Shown here: positions 1-8,587 of the stretch, piece by piece
Position numbering within the stretch: position 1 is the stretch's first letter
Layout of the letters: each line of letters starts with the position of its first letter
DNA from: Andeanibacterium sp036384795
GTDB taxonomy: Bacteria > Pseudomonadota > Alphaproteobacteria > Sphingomonadales > Sphingomonadaceae
DNA length: 64,000 bases
Assembly: GCA_036384795.1 (NCBI GenBank)
Contig: DASVLP010000075.1
Span: 7,476 to 71,475, forward strand
Direction of reading: 5' to 3'
Notes under the pieces: generated by a model
The model's input: only the letters and a program-made list of their open reading frames with translations
Told to the model about the DNA's origin: nothing
Database searches by the model: none
Position numbers and translations under genes: made by a program

Positions 1-1232
1 CCCCGCTCGGGATCGAAGCACATCGTCTCGATCAGATCGAAGCCGGCCGCGGCCTGGCGCACGAAGTCGCTCTTGATCAGCGCTTCGCGCCATTCCGACA
101 TGGCGGTCGAATCGGCGACGATCGCGCCGCCGACGCCGAGCACCGCGCGCCCGCGCCCGTTCTCCTCCGGCGTCAGGCGGATGGTGCGGATCGCAACGTT
201 GAATGCCGCATCTCCGTTGGCGTCGATCCGCCCGATCGCGCCGCAATAAGGCCCGCGCGCGTCGCGCTCGGTCTCGTCGATCAGCTCCATCGCGCGGATC
301 TTCGGCGCGCCGGTGATCGAACCGCACGGAAAGATCGCGCGAATGAGGTCGATCGCGCCTTTGCCCGGCTGCAGCTCGCCGCGCACGGTCGAGACCATCT
401 GGTGGACCGTCGGATAGCTCTCGATCGCGAACAGGTTCTCGACCTTCACGCTGCCGGCTGCGGCGACGCGCGACAGGTCGTTCCTCATCAGGTCGACGAT
501 CATCAGGTTCTCGGCCTTGTCCTTGACCGATTGGGCGAGTTCTTCGGCCAGCGCTTGATCTTCTTCGGGCGTGCGTCCGCGCGCGGCGGTGCCTTTCATC
601 GGCTTCATCTTCACCGCGCGGCCTTTGAGGGTGAAGAACAGCTCGGGGCTGAACGACAAGAGCCAGTGCGAGCCGTCGAAGATCACCCCGCCATAGCCTG
701 CGTTGGCCGCCGGGCGAATCGCGGCGTAGAGCGCCAGCGGATCGCCGCGCGTGCCGCCGGCCATCGGCATGGTGAAGTTCGCCTGATAGATGTCGCCGCC
801 GCGGATCGCCTCCTGCAGCCGGTCGAACGCGGCAATATAGGCGCCGGTGGAGATTTGCGGCTGCATCGGGCCGATCGCGGGCGGCGGCCCTTCCGCGGCA
901 TGTTCGGCGAGCCAGCGCGGCACCTCAGCGGACGGAATCGTCGTCGCCTGGTCGAACAGCGCGAGCCATGCCAGCGGGCCTTCGGCTCCGCTGCGCGCTT
1001 GCGCGAGCGGCGCCAGCTTGGGCTCGAGCGCCAGGCCGGCTTCGTAGGCGAGATAGCCGGCGAGCGTGCCGCCCTGCTCGCGCCGCGCCTTGTCCGCCGC
1101 GTCGAGCACCGCCTCGACTTCCTCACGCCGGCGGGCGACGAAGATCGCGCGCGGATGCTCGAACAGCTGTGCATCGCTCGCGCCTTCCACGCGCGCATCG
1201 TCGAGCAGCACGAAAGGTTCGCGGGCGGCCAT
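1..1232 (-). CDS. pabB: Aminodeoxychorismate synthase component I (PabB), 3' end cut by window edge
   Basis: Converts chorismate plus glutamine-derived ammonia to 4-amino-4-deoxychorismate, the first step of p-aminobenzoate and folate synthesis. Reading the minus strand from ATG at 1232 gives about 410 residues before the window edge, starting MAAREPFVLLDDARV. The chorismate-binding core is clear: NLMIVDLMRNDLSRV, the CGSITGAPKIRAMELID motif (CGS..GAPK favours PabB over TrpE), and GIGRIDANGDAAFNVAIRTI-type sequence near the edge. The C-terminus lies outside the window, so a fused PabC-type lyase domain, common in sphingomonads, cannot be seen. It is divergent from the HerA-like gene with about 100 bp between starts. 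Confidence 0.9.
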   Translation of the reverse strand, partial: MAAREPFVLLDDARVEGASDAQLFEHPRAIFVARRREEVEAVLDAADKARREQGGTLAGYLAYEAGLALEPKLAPLAQARSGAEGPLAWLALFDQATTIPSAEVPRWLAEHAAEGPPPAIGPMQPQISTGAYIAAFDRLQEAIRGGDIYQANFTMPMAGGTRGDPLALYAAIRPAANAGYGGVIFDGSHWLLSFSPELFFTLKGRAVKMKPMKGTAARGRTPEEDQALAEELAQSVKDKAENLMIVDLMRNDLSRVAAAGSVKVENLFAIESYPTVHQMVSTVRGELQPGKGAIDLIRAIFPCGSITGAPKIRAMELIDETERDARGPYCGAIGRIDANGDAAFNVAIRTIRLTPEENGRGRAVLGVGGAIVADSTAMSEWREALIKSDFVRQAAAGFDLIETMCFDPER

Positions 1233-1334
1233 GCGGATTGCTCTAGCCGCTTTGCCGATGAAGTCGAGCGCTTGACCGCGGCCGAATTCGTCCGCCACAT
1301 CTCGCGGGGTCAAGCAGCGGGAGCGACGATCGGC

Positions 1335-2909
1335 ATGGGCGACATTTTCCTCGGCCTGGGCGCCAATGGCGAACGGCAGGTGCTCGAGCTCGCGCTCGCC
1401 AACCGGCACGGCCTCATCGCGGGCGCGACCGGCACCGGCAAGACCGTGACCTTGCAGGACCTTGCCGAAAGCTTCTCGGCGAACGGAGTGCCGGTGTTCC
1501 TGGCCGACGTGAAGGGCGACCTTTCGGGCATCGCGATGGCCGGATCGCCGACGTTCGAGCACGCCGCGGCGCTCGAGCAGCGGGCAAAGGACATCGGCCT
1601 TGCGGACTATGCCTATTCCGACAATCCGGCGATCTTCTGGGACCTTTACGGCCAGCAGGGCCACCCGATCCGCACCACGATCTCCGAGATGGGCCCGCTG
1701 CTGCTCGCGCGGCTGATGGACCTCAACGAGGTGCAGGAAGGCATTCTCAACATCGTGTTCCGCTACGCCGACGAGCAGGGCCTGCTGCTGCTCGATCTCG
1801 AAGACCTGCAGTCGATGCTCGCCTACGCGGCCGAGCACGCCGACGAGCTTTCGGCCAAGTACGGCAATGTCACGAAGGCAAGCGTCGGTACGATCCAGCG
1901 CCAGCTGCTGACGCTCGATGCTCAGGGCGGCGCGCAGTTCTTCGGCGAGCCGGCGCTCGAGATCGACGATTTCCTCAAGTGCGACGAGCAGGGCCGCGGC
2001 TACATCAACGTTCTCGCCGCCGACCGGCTGATGACCAGCCCGAAGCTCTACGCGACGTTCCTGCTGTGGCTGCTCGCGGACTTGTTCGAGACCCTGCCCG
2101 AGGTCGGCGACCCGGAAAAGCCCAAGCTGGTGTTCTTCTTCGACGAGGCCCACCTGCTGTTCGACGACCCGCCCAAGGCCTTGCTCGACAAGATCGAGCA
2201 GGTCGTGCGGCTGATCCGCTCGAAGGGGGTGGGGGTCTATTTCTGCACCCAGAACCCGATCGACGTCCCCGACGACGTCGCCGGGCAGCTCGGCAACCGG
2301 GTGCAGCACGCGCTGCGCGCGTTCACCCCGCGCGATCAGAAGGCGATCAAGGCCGCGGCCGAGACCTTCCGGGTCAATCCGCAGCTCAACGTCGCCGAAG
2401 CGATCACCGAGCTGAAGGTGGGCGAGGCGCTGGTCTCGATGCTGCTGCCCGACGGCTCGCCGTCGGTGGTGCAGCGCACGCTGATCCGGCCCCCGCGCTC
2501 GCGCCTCGGGCCGCTTACCGACAACGAGCGCGCGATCGTTCAGTCGGTGAGCCCGCTCGCCGGCAAGTACGACGCCAAGGTCGACCGCGAGAGCGCGGCC
2601 GAAGTGCTGGCGCAGAAGACCGCCGACGCCACCGCGACCGCGCAGCAGGTCGCCGAACGCGGCGAAGACGCGGTGCGCCAGCGGCCCCGGATGTCGACCA
2701 GCATCTGGGGCAAGGCCTTGAGGGGCGCGGTCGGTGCGGCAGCCGGCTCGGGCGCGGCAATCGCCGCCGCGGCGATCACCGGGCGGCATTCGCGCGCCGA
2801 TCCGATGCGCTCTGCGGCGACTTCGGCGGCGGGGTCGATCGCAACCCAGCTCGCCGGCCCGATCGCCGGCCGCTTCGTGCGCAACCTGCTCGGCGGGTTG
2901 ATGCGCTAG
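1335..2909 (+). CDS. HerA-like ATPase with DUF853 domain
   Basis: Predicted ATPase of 524 aa in the HerA/FtsK superfamily, of the DUF853 (helicase HerA-like C-terminal) type found in most alphaproteobacteria. The Walker A motif GATGTGKT lies near residue 31 and the Walker B region KLVFFFDEAHLLF near residue 270. The family is thought to translocate on or pump DNA, but its cellular role is not established. The C-terminal ~80 residues are Ala/Gly-rich (GAAAGSGAAIAAAAITG), as in relatives. ATG 1335 is chosen because upstream codons in this frame are antisense to pabB and do not look like protein. The stop overlaps the kinase stop tail-to-tail by 4 nt. Confidence 0.85.
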   Translation: MGDIFLGLGANGERQVLELALANRHGLIAGATGTGKTVTLQDLAESFSANGVPVFLADVKGDLSGIAMAGSPTFEHAAALEQRAKDIGLADYAYSDNPAIFWDLYGQQGHPIRTTISEMGPLLLARLMDLNEVQEGILNIVFRYADEQGLLLLDLEDLQSMLAYAAEHADELSAKYGNVTKASVGTIQRQLLTLDAQGGAQFFGEPALEIDDFLKCDEQGRGYINVLAADRLMTSPKLYATFLLWLLADLFETLPEVGDPEKPKLVFFFDEAHLLFDDPPKALLDKIEQVVRLIRSKGVGVYFCTQNPIDVPDDVAGQLGNRVQHALRAFTPRDQKAIKAAAETFRVNPQLNVAEAITELKVGEALVSMLLPDGSPSVVQRTLIRPPRSRLGPLTDNERAIVQSVSPLAGKYDAKVDRESAAEVLAQKTADATATAQQVAERGEDAVRQRPRMSTSIWGKALRGAVGAAAGSGAAIAAAAITGRHSRADPMRSAATSAAGSIATQLAGPIAGRFVRNLLGGLMR

Positions 2910-4312
2910 GCTGGCCCGGGCAGGCGGATTTCCGCCCGCAGGCCCGCGACTTCGCCGTCCGGCCCGTGGCGGTTGGCGAGCTTCAGGCAGCCGCCGTGCT
3001 GCTCGGCGATCGCGCGGGCGAGGGTGAGGCCCAGGCCGGCGCCGCCGGTGCCCTTGCTGCGCGACGGATCGCCGCGGCGGAACGGCTCGAGCATCGCGGC
3101 GATCTCGCCGTCGGGGATGCCGGGCCCGTCGTCGTCCACCCGGACGATCAGCTTGCCCGGCTCGCGCAGCAGCGAAACCCGCGCCTTGCCGCCGTAGCGC
3201 AGCGCATTGCCGACGAGGTTGCGCAGCGCGCGCCGCAGCCATGTGGTGCGCACCGGCAGCGCGATCCGGGCGGTGCCGCCCAGCTCGACGTCCTCGCCCA
3301 TGTCCTCGAACTCCTCGACCACCGAGGCGACCAGCGCCGCCAGCTCGGTGTTCTCCGGCTGGTCCGAAGGCCGCCCGACCCGTGCGAGCGAGAGGATGTC
3401 GTCGAGCGTGCGCGTGATGTCCTCGATGCTCGCGGCCATCCGCGCGCGCTCGGTATCGTCCTCGACCGATTCGATTCGCACGCGCAACGCGGCGAGCGGG
3501 GTCTTCAGATCGTGCCCGATCGCGCCGAGCATCACGTCCTTCTCGTCGAGCAGCGCGCTGATCCGCGCTTCCATCGCGTTGTGCGCCTCGATCAGGCGGC
3601 GGGTGTCTTCGGGGCCCGCCGGTTCGAGCTGGCCCTCGATCTCGCGGGTATTGGCGAAATGCGCGACCCGCTCGGTCAAATCGGCGAGCGGGCGGGTGAT
3701 GCGGCGGAGCAGGAACGCGAGGCCGCCCACCAGCACGACGTAGAGGATCAGCGTCTGGCCGATGATTCCGCTGAACGACCCGGGCTCGCGCTGGGGCACC
3801 GGCACGCGCGCGACCGTCCAGTCGCTCGCACCCTTGCGCATCAGCCCGGCGACGATCAGCTGGCCGTTCGCCCACGGCGGCGGCGTGCGCCAGCGCTGCC
3901 GGTCGCGCAGCCGCTGCATCACGTAAGGATCGCTCGACACCGCGCGCGTGGTGACGACCAGGCGGACCGGCTCGATGCCCTGTTCGGCAAGGATCGTGCG
4001 CAGCAGTTGCTCGCGCTTGGGATCGCGCGCCTCGCCGGGATGCAGCGGGTAGGTCGTGGTCCGCTCGACCCGCAAGCGCTGCCAGTGGAGGTTGTTGGGA
4101 TCGCCCGCGAGCCGCCCCTGGCGGTCGCGATAGTCGAACCGCGGCTCGGCGACGAGCTGGAACGTGAGGCCGTTGGCGGCGCCCATCTCGCGCCTCACGT
4201 CCTGGGCATGGAGCAATAGCGCCGCCGAGATCGCTTGCGCGACAAGCAGCGCAAGCGCGACCGCGAGCAGCATCTGCCCGAGCAGGCTGTGCGGCCACAG
4301 GCGCAGTTTCAC
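2906..4312 (-). CDS. Sensor histidine kinase of an OmpR-type two-component system
   Basis: Inner-membrane sensor kinase, 468 aa. The first membrane segment is at about residues 8-30 (LLGQMLLAVALALLVAQ). A periplasmic domain of about 120 residues follows, then a second membrane segment (LILYVVLVGGLAFLL), HAMP (RRITRPLADLTERV), HisKA with the phosphoacceptor in AIGHDLKTPL, and HATPase_c with N (NLVGNALRYGG), G1 (DDDGPGIPDGE) and G2 (GAGLGLTLARAIAEQHGG) boxes. The GTG start at 4312 overlaps the regulator stop (GTGA), implying translational coupling; an apparent N-terminal extension is antisense-type sequence. The kinase presumably phosphorylates the regulator encoded immediately upstream. The stimulus is unknown; an EF-hand gene heads the same operon. 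Confidence 0.9.
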   Translation of the reverse strand: MKLRLWPHSLLGQMLLAVALALLVAQAISAALLLHAQDVRREMGAANGLTFQLVAEPRFDYRDRQGRLAGDPNNLHWQRLRVERTTTYPLHPGEARDPKREQLLRTILAEQGIEPVRLVVTTRAVSSDPYVMQRLRDRQRWRTPPPWANGQLIVAGLMRKGASDWTVARVPVPQREPGSFSGIIGQTLILYVVLVGGLAFLLRRITRPLADLTERVAHFANTREIEGQLEPAGPEDTRRLIEAHNAMEARISALLDEKDVMLGAIGHDLKTPLAALRVRIESVEDDTERARMAASIEDITRTLDDILSLARVGRPSDQPENTELAALVASVVEEFEDMGEDVELGGTARIALPVRTTWLRRALRNLVGNALRYGGKARVSLLREPGKLIVRVDDDGPGIPDGEIAAMLEPFRRGDPSRSKGTGGAGLGLTLARAIAEQHGGCLKLANRHGPDGEVAGLRAEIRLPGPA

Positions 4313-5058
4313 GCGCCGCCCTCTCCGGCATCGGGGATCACGCGCCTCACGTCCGCGGCGAGCACGTAGCCGCCGCCGCGCACGGTCTGGATCAGCCGCT
4401 CTTCGCGAAGGTCGCTTTCGAGCTTGCGCCTCAGGCGGCTGACCTGGTTGTCGACCGCGCGATCGAACAAGTGCGCCTCGCGGCCCTGGACCATGTCGAG
4501 CAGCCGGTCGCGGTCGAGCACCTTGCGCGGATGGGTGACGAACGCGCACAGCAGCCGGAACTCGGCGGCCGAGATCGGCACCAGCGCGCCGCCGGGATCG
4601 GTCAGCCGGCGTTTCACCGGATCCAGCCGCCAGCCTTCGAATTCGTACAGCGCATCTTCCTCGGGCGATCCGCCGCTGCGCGCCGAACGGCGCAGCACGC
4701 TCTTGATTCGGGCGACCAGCTCGCGCGGCTCGAACGGCTTCACCACGTAGTCATCGGCGCCGATCTCGAGTCCGACGATGCGGTCCATCGCTTCGCCCTT
4801 GGCGGTGAGCAGGATCACCGGCACGTCCTTGGTCTCGATCAGGTGGCGGCACAGTGAAAGGCCGTCCTCGCCCGGCATCATCACGTCGAGCAGCACGAGG
4901 TGGGGGGTTTCGTTGAGCAGCAGTGCGCGCGCCTCGGCGGCGCTCGCGGCTTCGCGCACGACGAACCCCTGACGGCCGAGATAGGCCGCCAGGGGCTCGC
5001 GCAAGGTCGGCTCGTCGTCGACCAATAGCAGGCGGGTGGGTGCCGCCGTGTCGTTCAT
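4309..5058 (-). CDS. OmpR/PhoB-family response regulator
   Basis: Transcription factor of 249 aa. The N-terminal receiver has acidic pocket residues in LLLVDDEP, phosphoacceptor Asp58 in LVLLDVMMPGEDG, a conserved Thr in LLTAKG and Lys in YVVKPFEPRE. The C-terminal winged helix shows the family pattern (DRLLDMVQGRE, NQVSRLRRKLE, IQTVRGGGYVL). It pairs with the kinase whose start overlaps its stop. The EF-hand gene ends 24 bp upstream on the same strand, suggesting a three-gene operon. Confidence 0.92.
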   Translation of the reverse strand: MNDTAAPTRLLLVDDEPTLREPLAAYLGRQGFVVREAASAAEARALLLNETPHLVLLDVMMPGEDGLSLCRHLIETKDVPVILLTAKGEAMDRIVGLEIGADDYVVKPFEPRELVARIKSVLRRSARSGGSPEEDALYEFEGWRLDPVKRRLTDPGGALVPISAAEFRLLCAFVTHPRKVLDRDRLLDMVQGREAHLFDRAVDNQVSRLRRKLESDLREERLIQTVRGGGYVLAADVRRVIPDAGEGGA

Positions 5059-5082
5059 GCCGATGCGACCCGGTTACGCGGT

Positions 5083-5709
5083 TCAGCCGGTGGCCGAAGG
5101 GTGCTCGCCGCGATGCCAGCCGCGATGGCCGACGCGCATCTGCTTGCGCTCCTCAGGCGTGACCGTGCCGTCGTGGTTGGCGTCGGCGCGGTCGAACATC
5201 GCCAGCGCCGCGGTGTCGAACTCGTCCCTGGTGATCGCCCCATCGTGATTGGTGTCGGCCTTCTTGCCGCCCATGGCAAGCCCATGACCGCGACCGCCGC
5301 CCCAGGCGACGCGCTCGCCGCCGACCTTGCGGCCGCCGAACCGATGACCGTCCTGACCGTCCTGCGCCTTGGCGCGTTCGGCGAAGCGCTCGCGCATCTT
5401 GTCGCCGGCGGCGGCGAATTCCGCTTTGCTGATCGCGCCGTTGCCGTCGGTGTCGAGCCGGGCGAACCGCGCGTCGCGACGCTGGTCCTGGCGCAGTTGG
5501 CGGTCGGCGGCATCGATCTTGCCGTCGTGGTTCACGTCGAGCTTGGCGAACAGCTTGTCGGCGCGGGCCTGGGCCTCGGCGCGGGTCAGCGGCGCGGCCG
5601 GATGGTGGCCGCGGTGACCGGCATCGGCAGGCGCCGGGTCAGTCTGGGCGAACGCCGTGCCGGCGACCGCCAGCGACGCCACGCCGAGGGCAATGGTCAG
5701 TCTATGCAT
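5083..5709 (-). CDS. Exported EF-hand calcium-binding protein
   Basis: Predicted periplasmic Ca2+-binding protein of about 208 aa. It begins MHRLTIALGVASLAVAGTAFA, a typical signal peptide with a cleavage-like AFA-Q. Four EF-hand loops are visible: DVNHDGKIDAAD, DTDGNGAISKAE, DTNHDGAITRDE and DANHDGTVTPEE, each with the D-x-[ND]-x-[DN]-G spacing. The start at 5709 is preferred over an in-frame ATG 15 nt upstream because a GGAG lies about 10 nt before it and the signal peptide then begins at residue 1. It is first in an apparent operon with the response regulator and kinase, so the system may be linked to calcium or envelope state. That link is inferred from position only. Confidence 0.88.
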   Translation of the reverse strand: MHRLTIALGVASLAVAGTAFAQTDPAPADAGHRGHHPAAPLTRAEAQARADKLFAKLDVNHDGKIDAADRQLRQDQRRDARFARLDTDGNGAISKAEFAAAGDKMRERFAERAKAQDGQDGHRFGGRKVGGERVAWGGGRGHGLAMGGKKADTNHDGAITRDEFDTAALAMFDRADANHDGTVTPEERKQMRVGHRGWHRGEHPSATG

Positions 5710-5844
5710 CGTGAGGTGCTCCATCTTCGAAATCGGGAAAGGAGGCCGCGGAGCCCTCGAGGGGGGAGGTGGGGAAGAAAGCCCCGCGGCCGATGAGAGC
5801 CGTTCTACGCCCGCACTGTCGCGCGATTGTGCCGTGGGGCGGGA

Positions 5845-5859
5845 AATTTGTCACAAATT
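5845..5859. promoter_or_regulatory. Palindrome upstream of the EF-hand/two-component operon
   Basis: A 7-bp inverted repeat with a single central base (AATTTGT-C-ACAAATT) sits in the 190-bp gap between the cupin stop and the EF-hand start. It is markedly A/T-rich for this region. Its position about 135 bp upstream of the EF-hand ATG suits an operator or promoter element. The factor is unknown. Confidence 0.35.
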
Positions 5860-5901
5860 GTCGCAATCGAGCGCCCGCATTCACCGGCCGGAAAGTTGCG
5901 T

Positions 5902-6303
5902 TCAGCGCGGCCGGTGCTGCGTACCCTCGCCCGCGGTGATGAACAGCGCGCGGGCCTCGCCCACGATCTCGGCGGTGTGCCAGGTGCCGGGCGAGTTGAT
6001 CGCATACTCGCCGGGCGTCAGGCGGGTGCGCCGATGGCTGCCGTCGGGCAGCTCCTGGATCAGCTCCATCGCGCCTTCGAGGCACACGACCACTTCGGCG
6101 CCGTTGGGATGCATCTCCCAGCCCGGCCAGCTTTCGGTGAAGCGGTAGAGCGAAACCAGGCGGCCTTCGGTGCCGTCATCCGCGTGGCGCGCGCCGTAAT
6201 CCATGTACCACTGCATCGCCCGCTCATCGCGCGGAAATTCGGGCTGCGGGATCGCGGTCGCGCCTTTGCCGAGATGGATCGGATGGGTTTCGAGGCTGGG
6301 CAT
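5902..6303 (-). CDS. Small cupin-domain protein
   Basis: Single-domain cupin of 133 aa (RmlC-like beta barrel). Cupin motif 1 resembles GWEMHPNGAEVVVCLEG and motif 2 resembles PGTWHTAEIVGEARALF. A His in each motif would serve as metal ligand. The substrate cannot be read from sequence. ATG 6303 follows the VOC gene by 11 bp, so the two are probably co-transcribed. Confidence 0.8.
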   Translation of the reverse strand: MPSLETHPIHLGKGATAIPQPEFPRDERAMQWYMDYGARHADDGTEGRLVSLYRFTESWPGWEMHPNGAEVVVCLEGAMELIQELPDGSHRRTRLTPGEYAINSPGTWHTAEIVGEARALFITAGEGTQHRPR

Positions 6304-6314
6304 GGCGAAGCTCC

Positions 6315-6692
6315 TCAGGCAGGCGCCTTGAACACGTAGGCAACCAGCTTGTTGCCGTCCGGATCGCGGAAATAGGCGCCGTAGAACTGCTCCCCGCGCG
6401 GCCCCGGCGCGCCTTCGTCGCTGCCGCCGTTGGCAAGGGCGTGTGCGTGGATCCGATCCACCTGGTCCTCGGTCTGCGCATGGAAGCCGATCATCGTGCC
6501 GTTTCCCCCGGTCGCCGCCTGCGCGTCGTACGGAGTGATGATCCCGAACATCGCGCCTTTGCCCGGAGCGCCCCACATCACGTTGCGCTCGGTCTCCATC
6601 ACTTGCGCGTGGCCGAGGATTTCCGCGATCGGGGCGAAGAACGCCTTGGATCGCGCAAGGTCGTTGGTGCCGATGGTCGCGTAGCCGATCAT
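6315..6692 (-). CDS. VOC (glyoxalase/bleomycin-resistance) superfamily protein
   Basis: A 125-aa protein with one VOC module. It opens MIGYATIGTNDLARSKAFFAP, typical of the first beta-alpha unit, and closes with the FRDPDGNKLVAYVF signature. Members are metal-dependent lyases, dioxygenases or drug-binding proteins, and substrate is not predictable from sequence alone. It lies upstream of, and probably in one transcript with, the cupin gene. Confidence 0.85.
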   Translation of the reverse strand: MIGYATIGTNDLARSKAFFAPIAEILGHAQVMETERNVMWGAPGKGAMFGIITPYDAQAATGGNGTMIGFHAQTEDQVDRIHAHALANGGSDEGAPGPRGEQFYGAYFRDPDGNKLVAYVFKAPA

Positions 6693-6743
6693 GAATCCCT
6701 CCCGTGTCGAGTCGGTTGGAACATTACCGGAACGCAGGCTGCC

Positions 6744-8549
6744 TCACAAGGGCGCGCATTGCTCCTCGAGCCAGCTTCGAGCTTCGCCTTCCACCAGCGA
6801 CCCGAGCACTTCGAGCACCCGCGCGTGATAGACGTTCCACCATTCGCGCTCGGCCTGCGTCAGCAGCGACCGCTCGACCAGGCGGCGCTCGATCGGCGCG
6901 AGGGTCAGCGTCTCGAAGCCGAGCCATTCGCCTTCTGCGCCGGGAATGTCGCGGTGCTCGACCAGCACCAGGTTCTCGATCCGGATGCCGTAGGCGCCGG
7001 TCTTGTAGTATCCGGGCTCGTTCGACAGGACCATGCCGGCGAGCAATTCCTGCTCCCCGCCCACTTGCCCGCCGCGCGCCTTGGCAATCCGCTGCGGGCC
7101 TTCGTGTACCGCGAGATAGCTGCCGACCCCATGCCCGGTGCCGTGCTGGTAATCGAGGCCCGCCGCCCACAGATGCTGGCGCGCGAGGGTGTCGAGCTGG
7201 CTGCCGATCGTGCCCGCGGGAAACGTCTGCCGCGCGAGCGCGATGTGGCCCTTGAGCACCCGGGTGAAGCGGTCCTTCACTTCGGCCGGCGGCTCTCCGG
7301 GCCCGATCCATACGGTGCGGGTGATGTCGGTCGTGCCGTCGGGATACTGGCCGCCCGAATCGACCAGATAGACGCTGTTCGGCTCGAGCGGCCGGTTGGT
7401 TTCCTCGCTCACCCGGTAATGGACGATCGCCCCGTTCGGGCCGCTGCCCGAAATCGTGTCGAACGACAGGTCGCGCAGGTCACCGGCCTCGCGGCGGAAC
7501 TGGTGCAGCTGCTCGGCCGCGGAAATCTCGGTGAGCCTGCCGCTTGGCGCTTCCACCGAAAGCCAATGAAGAAACCGCGCGACCGCCGCCCCGTCGCGCG
7601 CCTGCGCGGCACGCTCGCCGGCCTGTTCGACCGGGTTCTTGATCGCCTTGGGCAGCACGCAAGGGTCCTGCGCCTCGATCACTTCGGCGCCGCCGGCTTC
7701 GAGCGCCGCGAAGATCCCGGCGACGCAGTTCGACGGGTCGGCCGCGACTCGTTTGCCTGTCAACGCCCCGAGCGCGGGGACGAAGTCTTCCTCCGGCCGC
7801 ACCCGCACCGCATTGCCGAGATGGGCGGCGACCTCGGGGGTCACCTTCTCCGGCGCGATGAATAAGTCCGCGGTGCCGTCGGCATTCGCCAGCACATAGG
7901 ACAGCGCCACCGGCGTGCGCTCGATATCGGCGCCGCGGATGTTCAGCAGCCACGCGACCGAATCGAGCGCCGCGATCACCGCTGCATCGAGCTTCTCGGC
8001 CTTCAGCCATTCGGCGATCGCCGCGCGCTTCTCGGCGCTCGGCTGGCCGGCGTATTCCTCGCCGTGGACGATCGCCGGAGCGTCGGACGGGGCGGGGCGG
8101 TCCTGCCATACGCTATCGACCGGATTGCCTTGGACCGCGACCAGCTTTGCGCTGCGCTTCGCCAGTTCCTTCTCGACCGCCTTGGCCCAACCCTTCGAGT
8201 GCAGCCACGCGTCGTAGCCGATCGTCGCGCCGTCGGGCGCATGCTCGCCGAGCCATTTTGCCGGGCTCGTCTCGGGCACGTTGCAATAGTCCCACAGCTT
8301 GCCGTCGACCTGGTCGCGCACCTGCAATGTATAGCGCCCGTCAACGAAGATCGCGGCACGATCCTTCAGCACCACCGCCGTTCCGGCCGAGCCGCCGAAG
8401 CCGGTGAGCCAGGCGAGGCGCTGGGCATAGCCGCCGACGTATTCGCTCATGTGCTCGTCGCTGATCGGCACCACGAACCCGTCGAGGCCGCGGGCGGCAA
8501 GCTCCTTCCTCAGCGCGTCGAGCCGGGCTTCATGAGTCTGCATCAGCAT
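6744..8549 (-). CDS. pepP: Xaa-Pro aminopeptidase (peptidase M24B), three-domain form
   Basis: Cytosolic metallopeptidase removing N-terminal residues that precede proline, 601 aa, matching the long three-domain aminopeptidase P type. The creatinase-like N-terminal domain starts MLMQTHEARLDALRKELAARG. In the C-terminal catalytic domain the metal ligands are visible: Asp residues in VDSGGQYPDGTTDITR, His in GTGHGVGSYL, Glu in LSNEPGYY and Glu in GFETLTLAPIE. ATG 8549 is chosen because AAAGGA lies about 9 nt upstream; ATG 8543 is the alternative. It is divergent from oligopeptidase B with 38 bp between starts, putting two peptide-degrading genes under one promoter region. Confidence 0.92.
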   Translation of the reverse strand: MLMQTHEARLDALRKELAARGLDGFVVPISDEHMSEYVGGYAQRLAWLTGFGGSAGTAVVLKDRAAIFVDGRYTLQVRDQVDGKLWDYCNVPETSPAKWLGEHAPDGATIGYDAWLHSKGWAKAVEKELAKRSAKLVAVQGNPVDSVWQDRPAPSDAPAIVHGEEYAGQPSAEKRAAIAEWLKAEKLDAAVIAALDSVAWLLNIRGADIERTPVALSYVLANADGTADLFIAPEKVTPEVAAHLGNAVRVRPEEDFVPALGALTGKRVAADPSNCVAGIFAALEAGGAEVIEAQDPCVLPKAIKNPVEQAGERAAQARDGAAVARFLHWLSVEAPSGRLTEISAAEQLHQFRREAGDLRDLSFDTISGSGPNGAIVHYRVSEETNRPLEPNSVYLVDSGGQYPDGTTDITRTVWIGPGEPPAEVKDRFTRVLKGHIALARQTFPAGTIGSQLDTLARQHLWAAGLDYQHGTGHGVGSYLAVHEGPQRIAKARGGQVGGEQELLAGMVLSNEPGYYKTGAYGIRIENLVLVEHRDIPGAEGEWLGFETLTLAPIERRLVERSLLTQAEREWWNVYHARVLEVLGSLVEGEARSWLEEQCAPL

Positions 8550-8587
8550 GGCTTGCGGTCCTTTCGCGCCCAACATAGGGCGGCCGG

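Noticed and set aside
402..1334. Long open plus-strand frame upstream of the HerA-like gene
   Set aside because: It is antisense to pabB, whose minus-strand translation shows clear PabB motifs. The HerA-like protein begins naturally at 1335.
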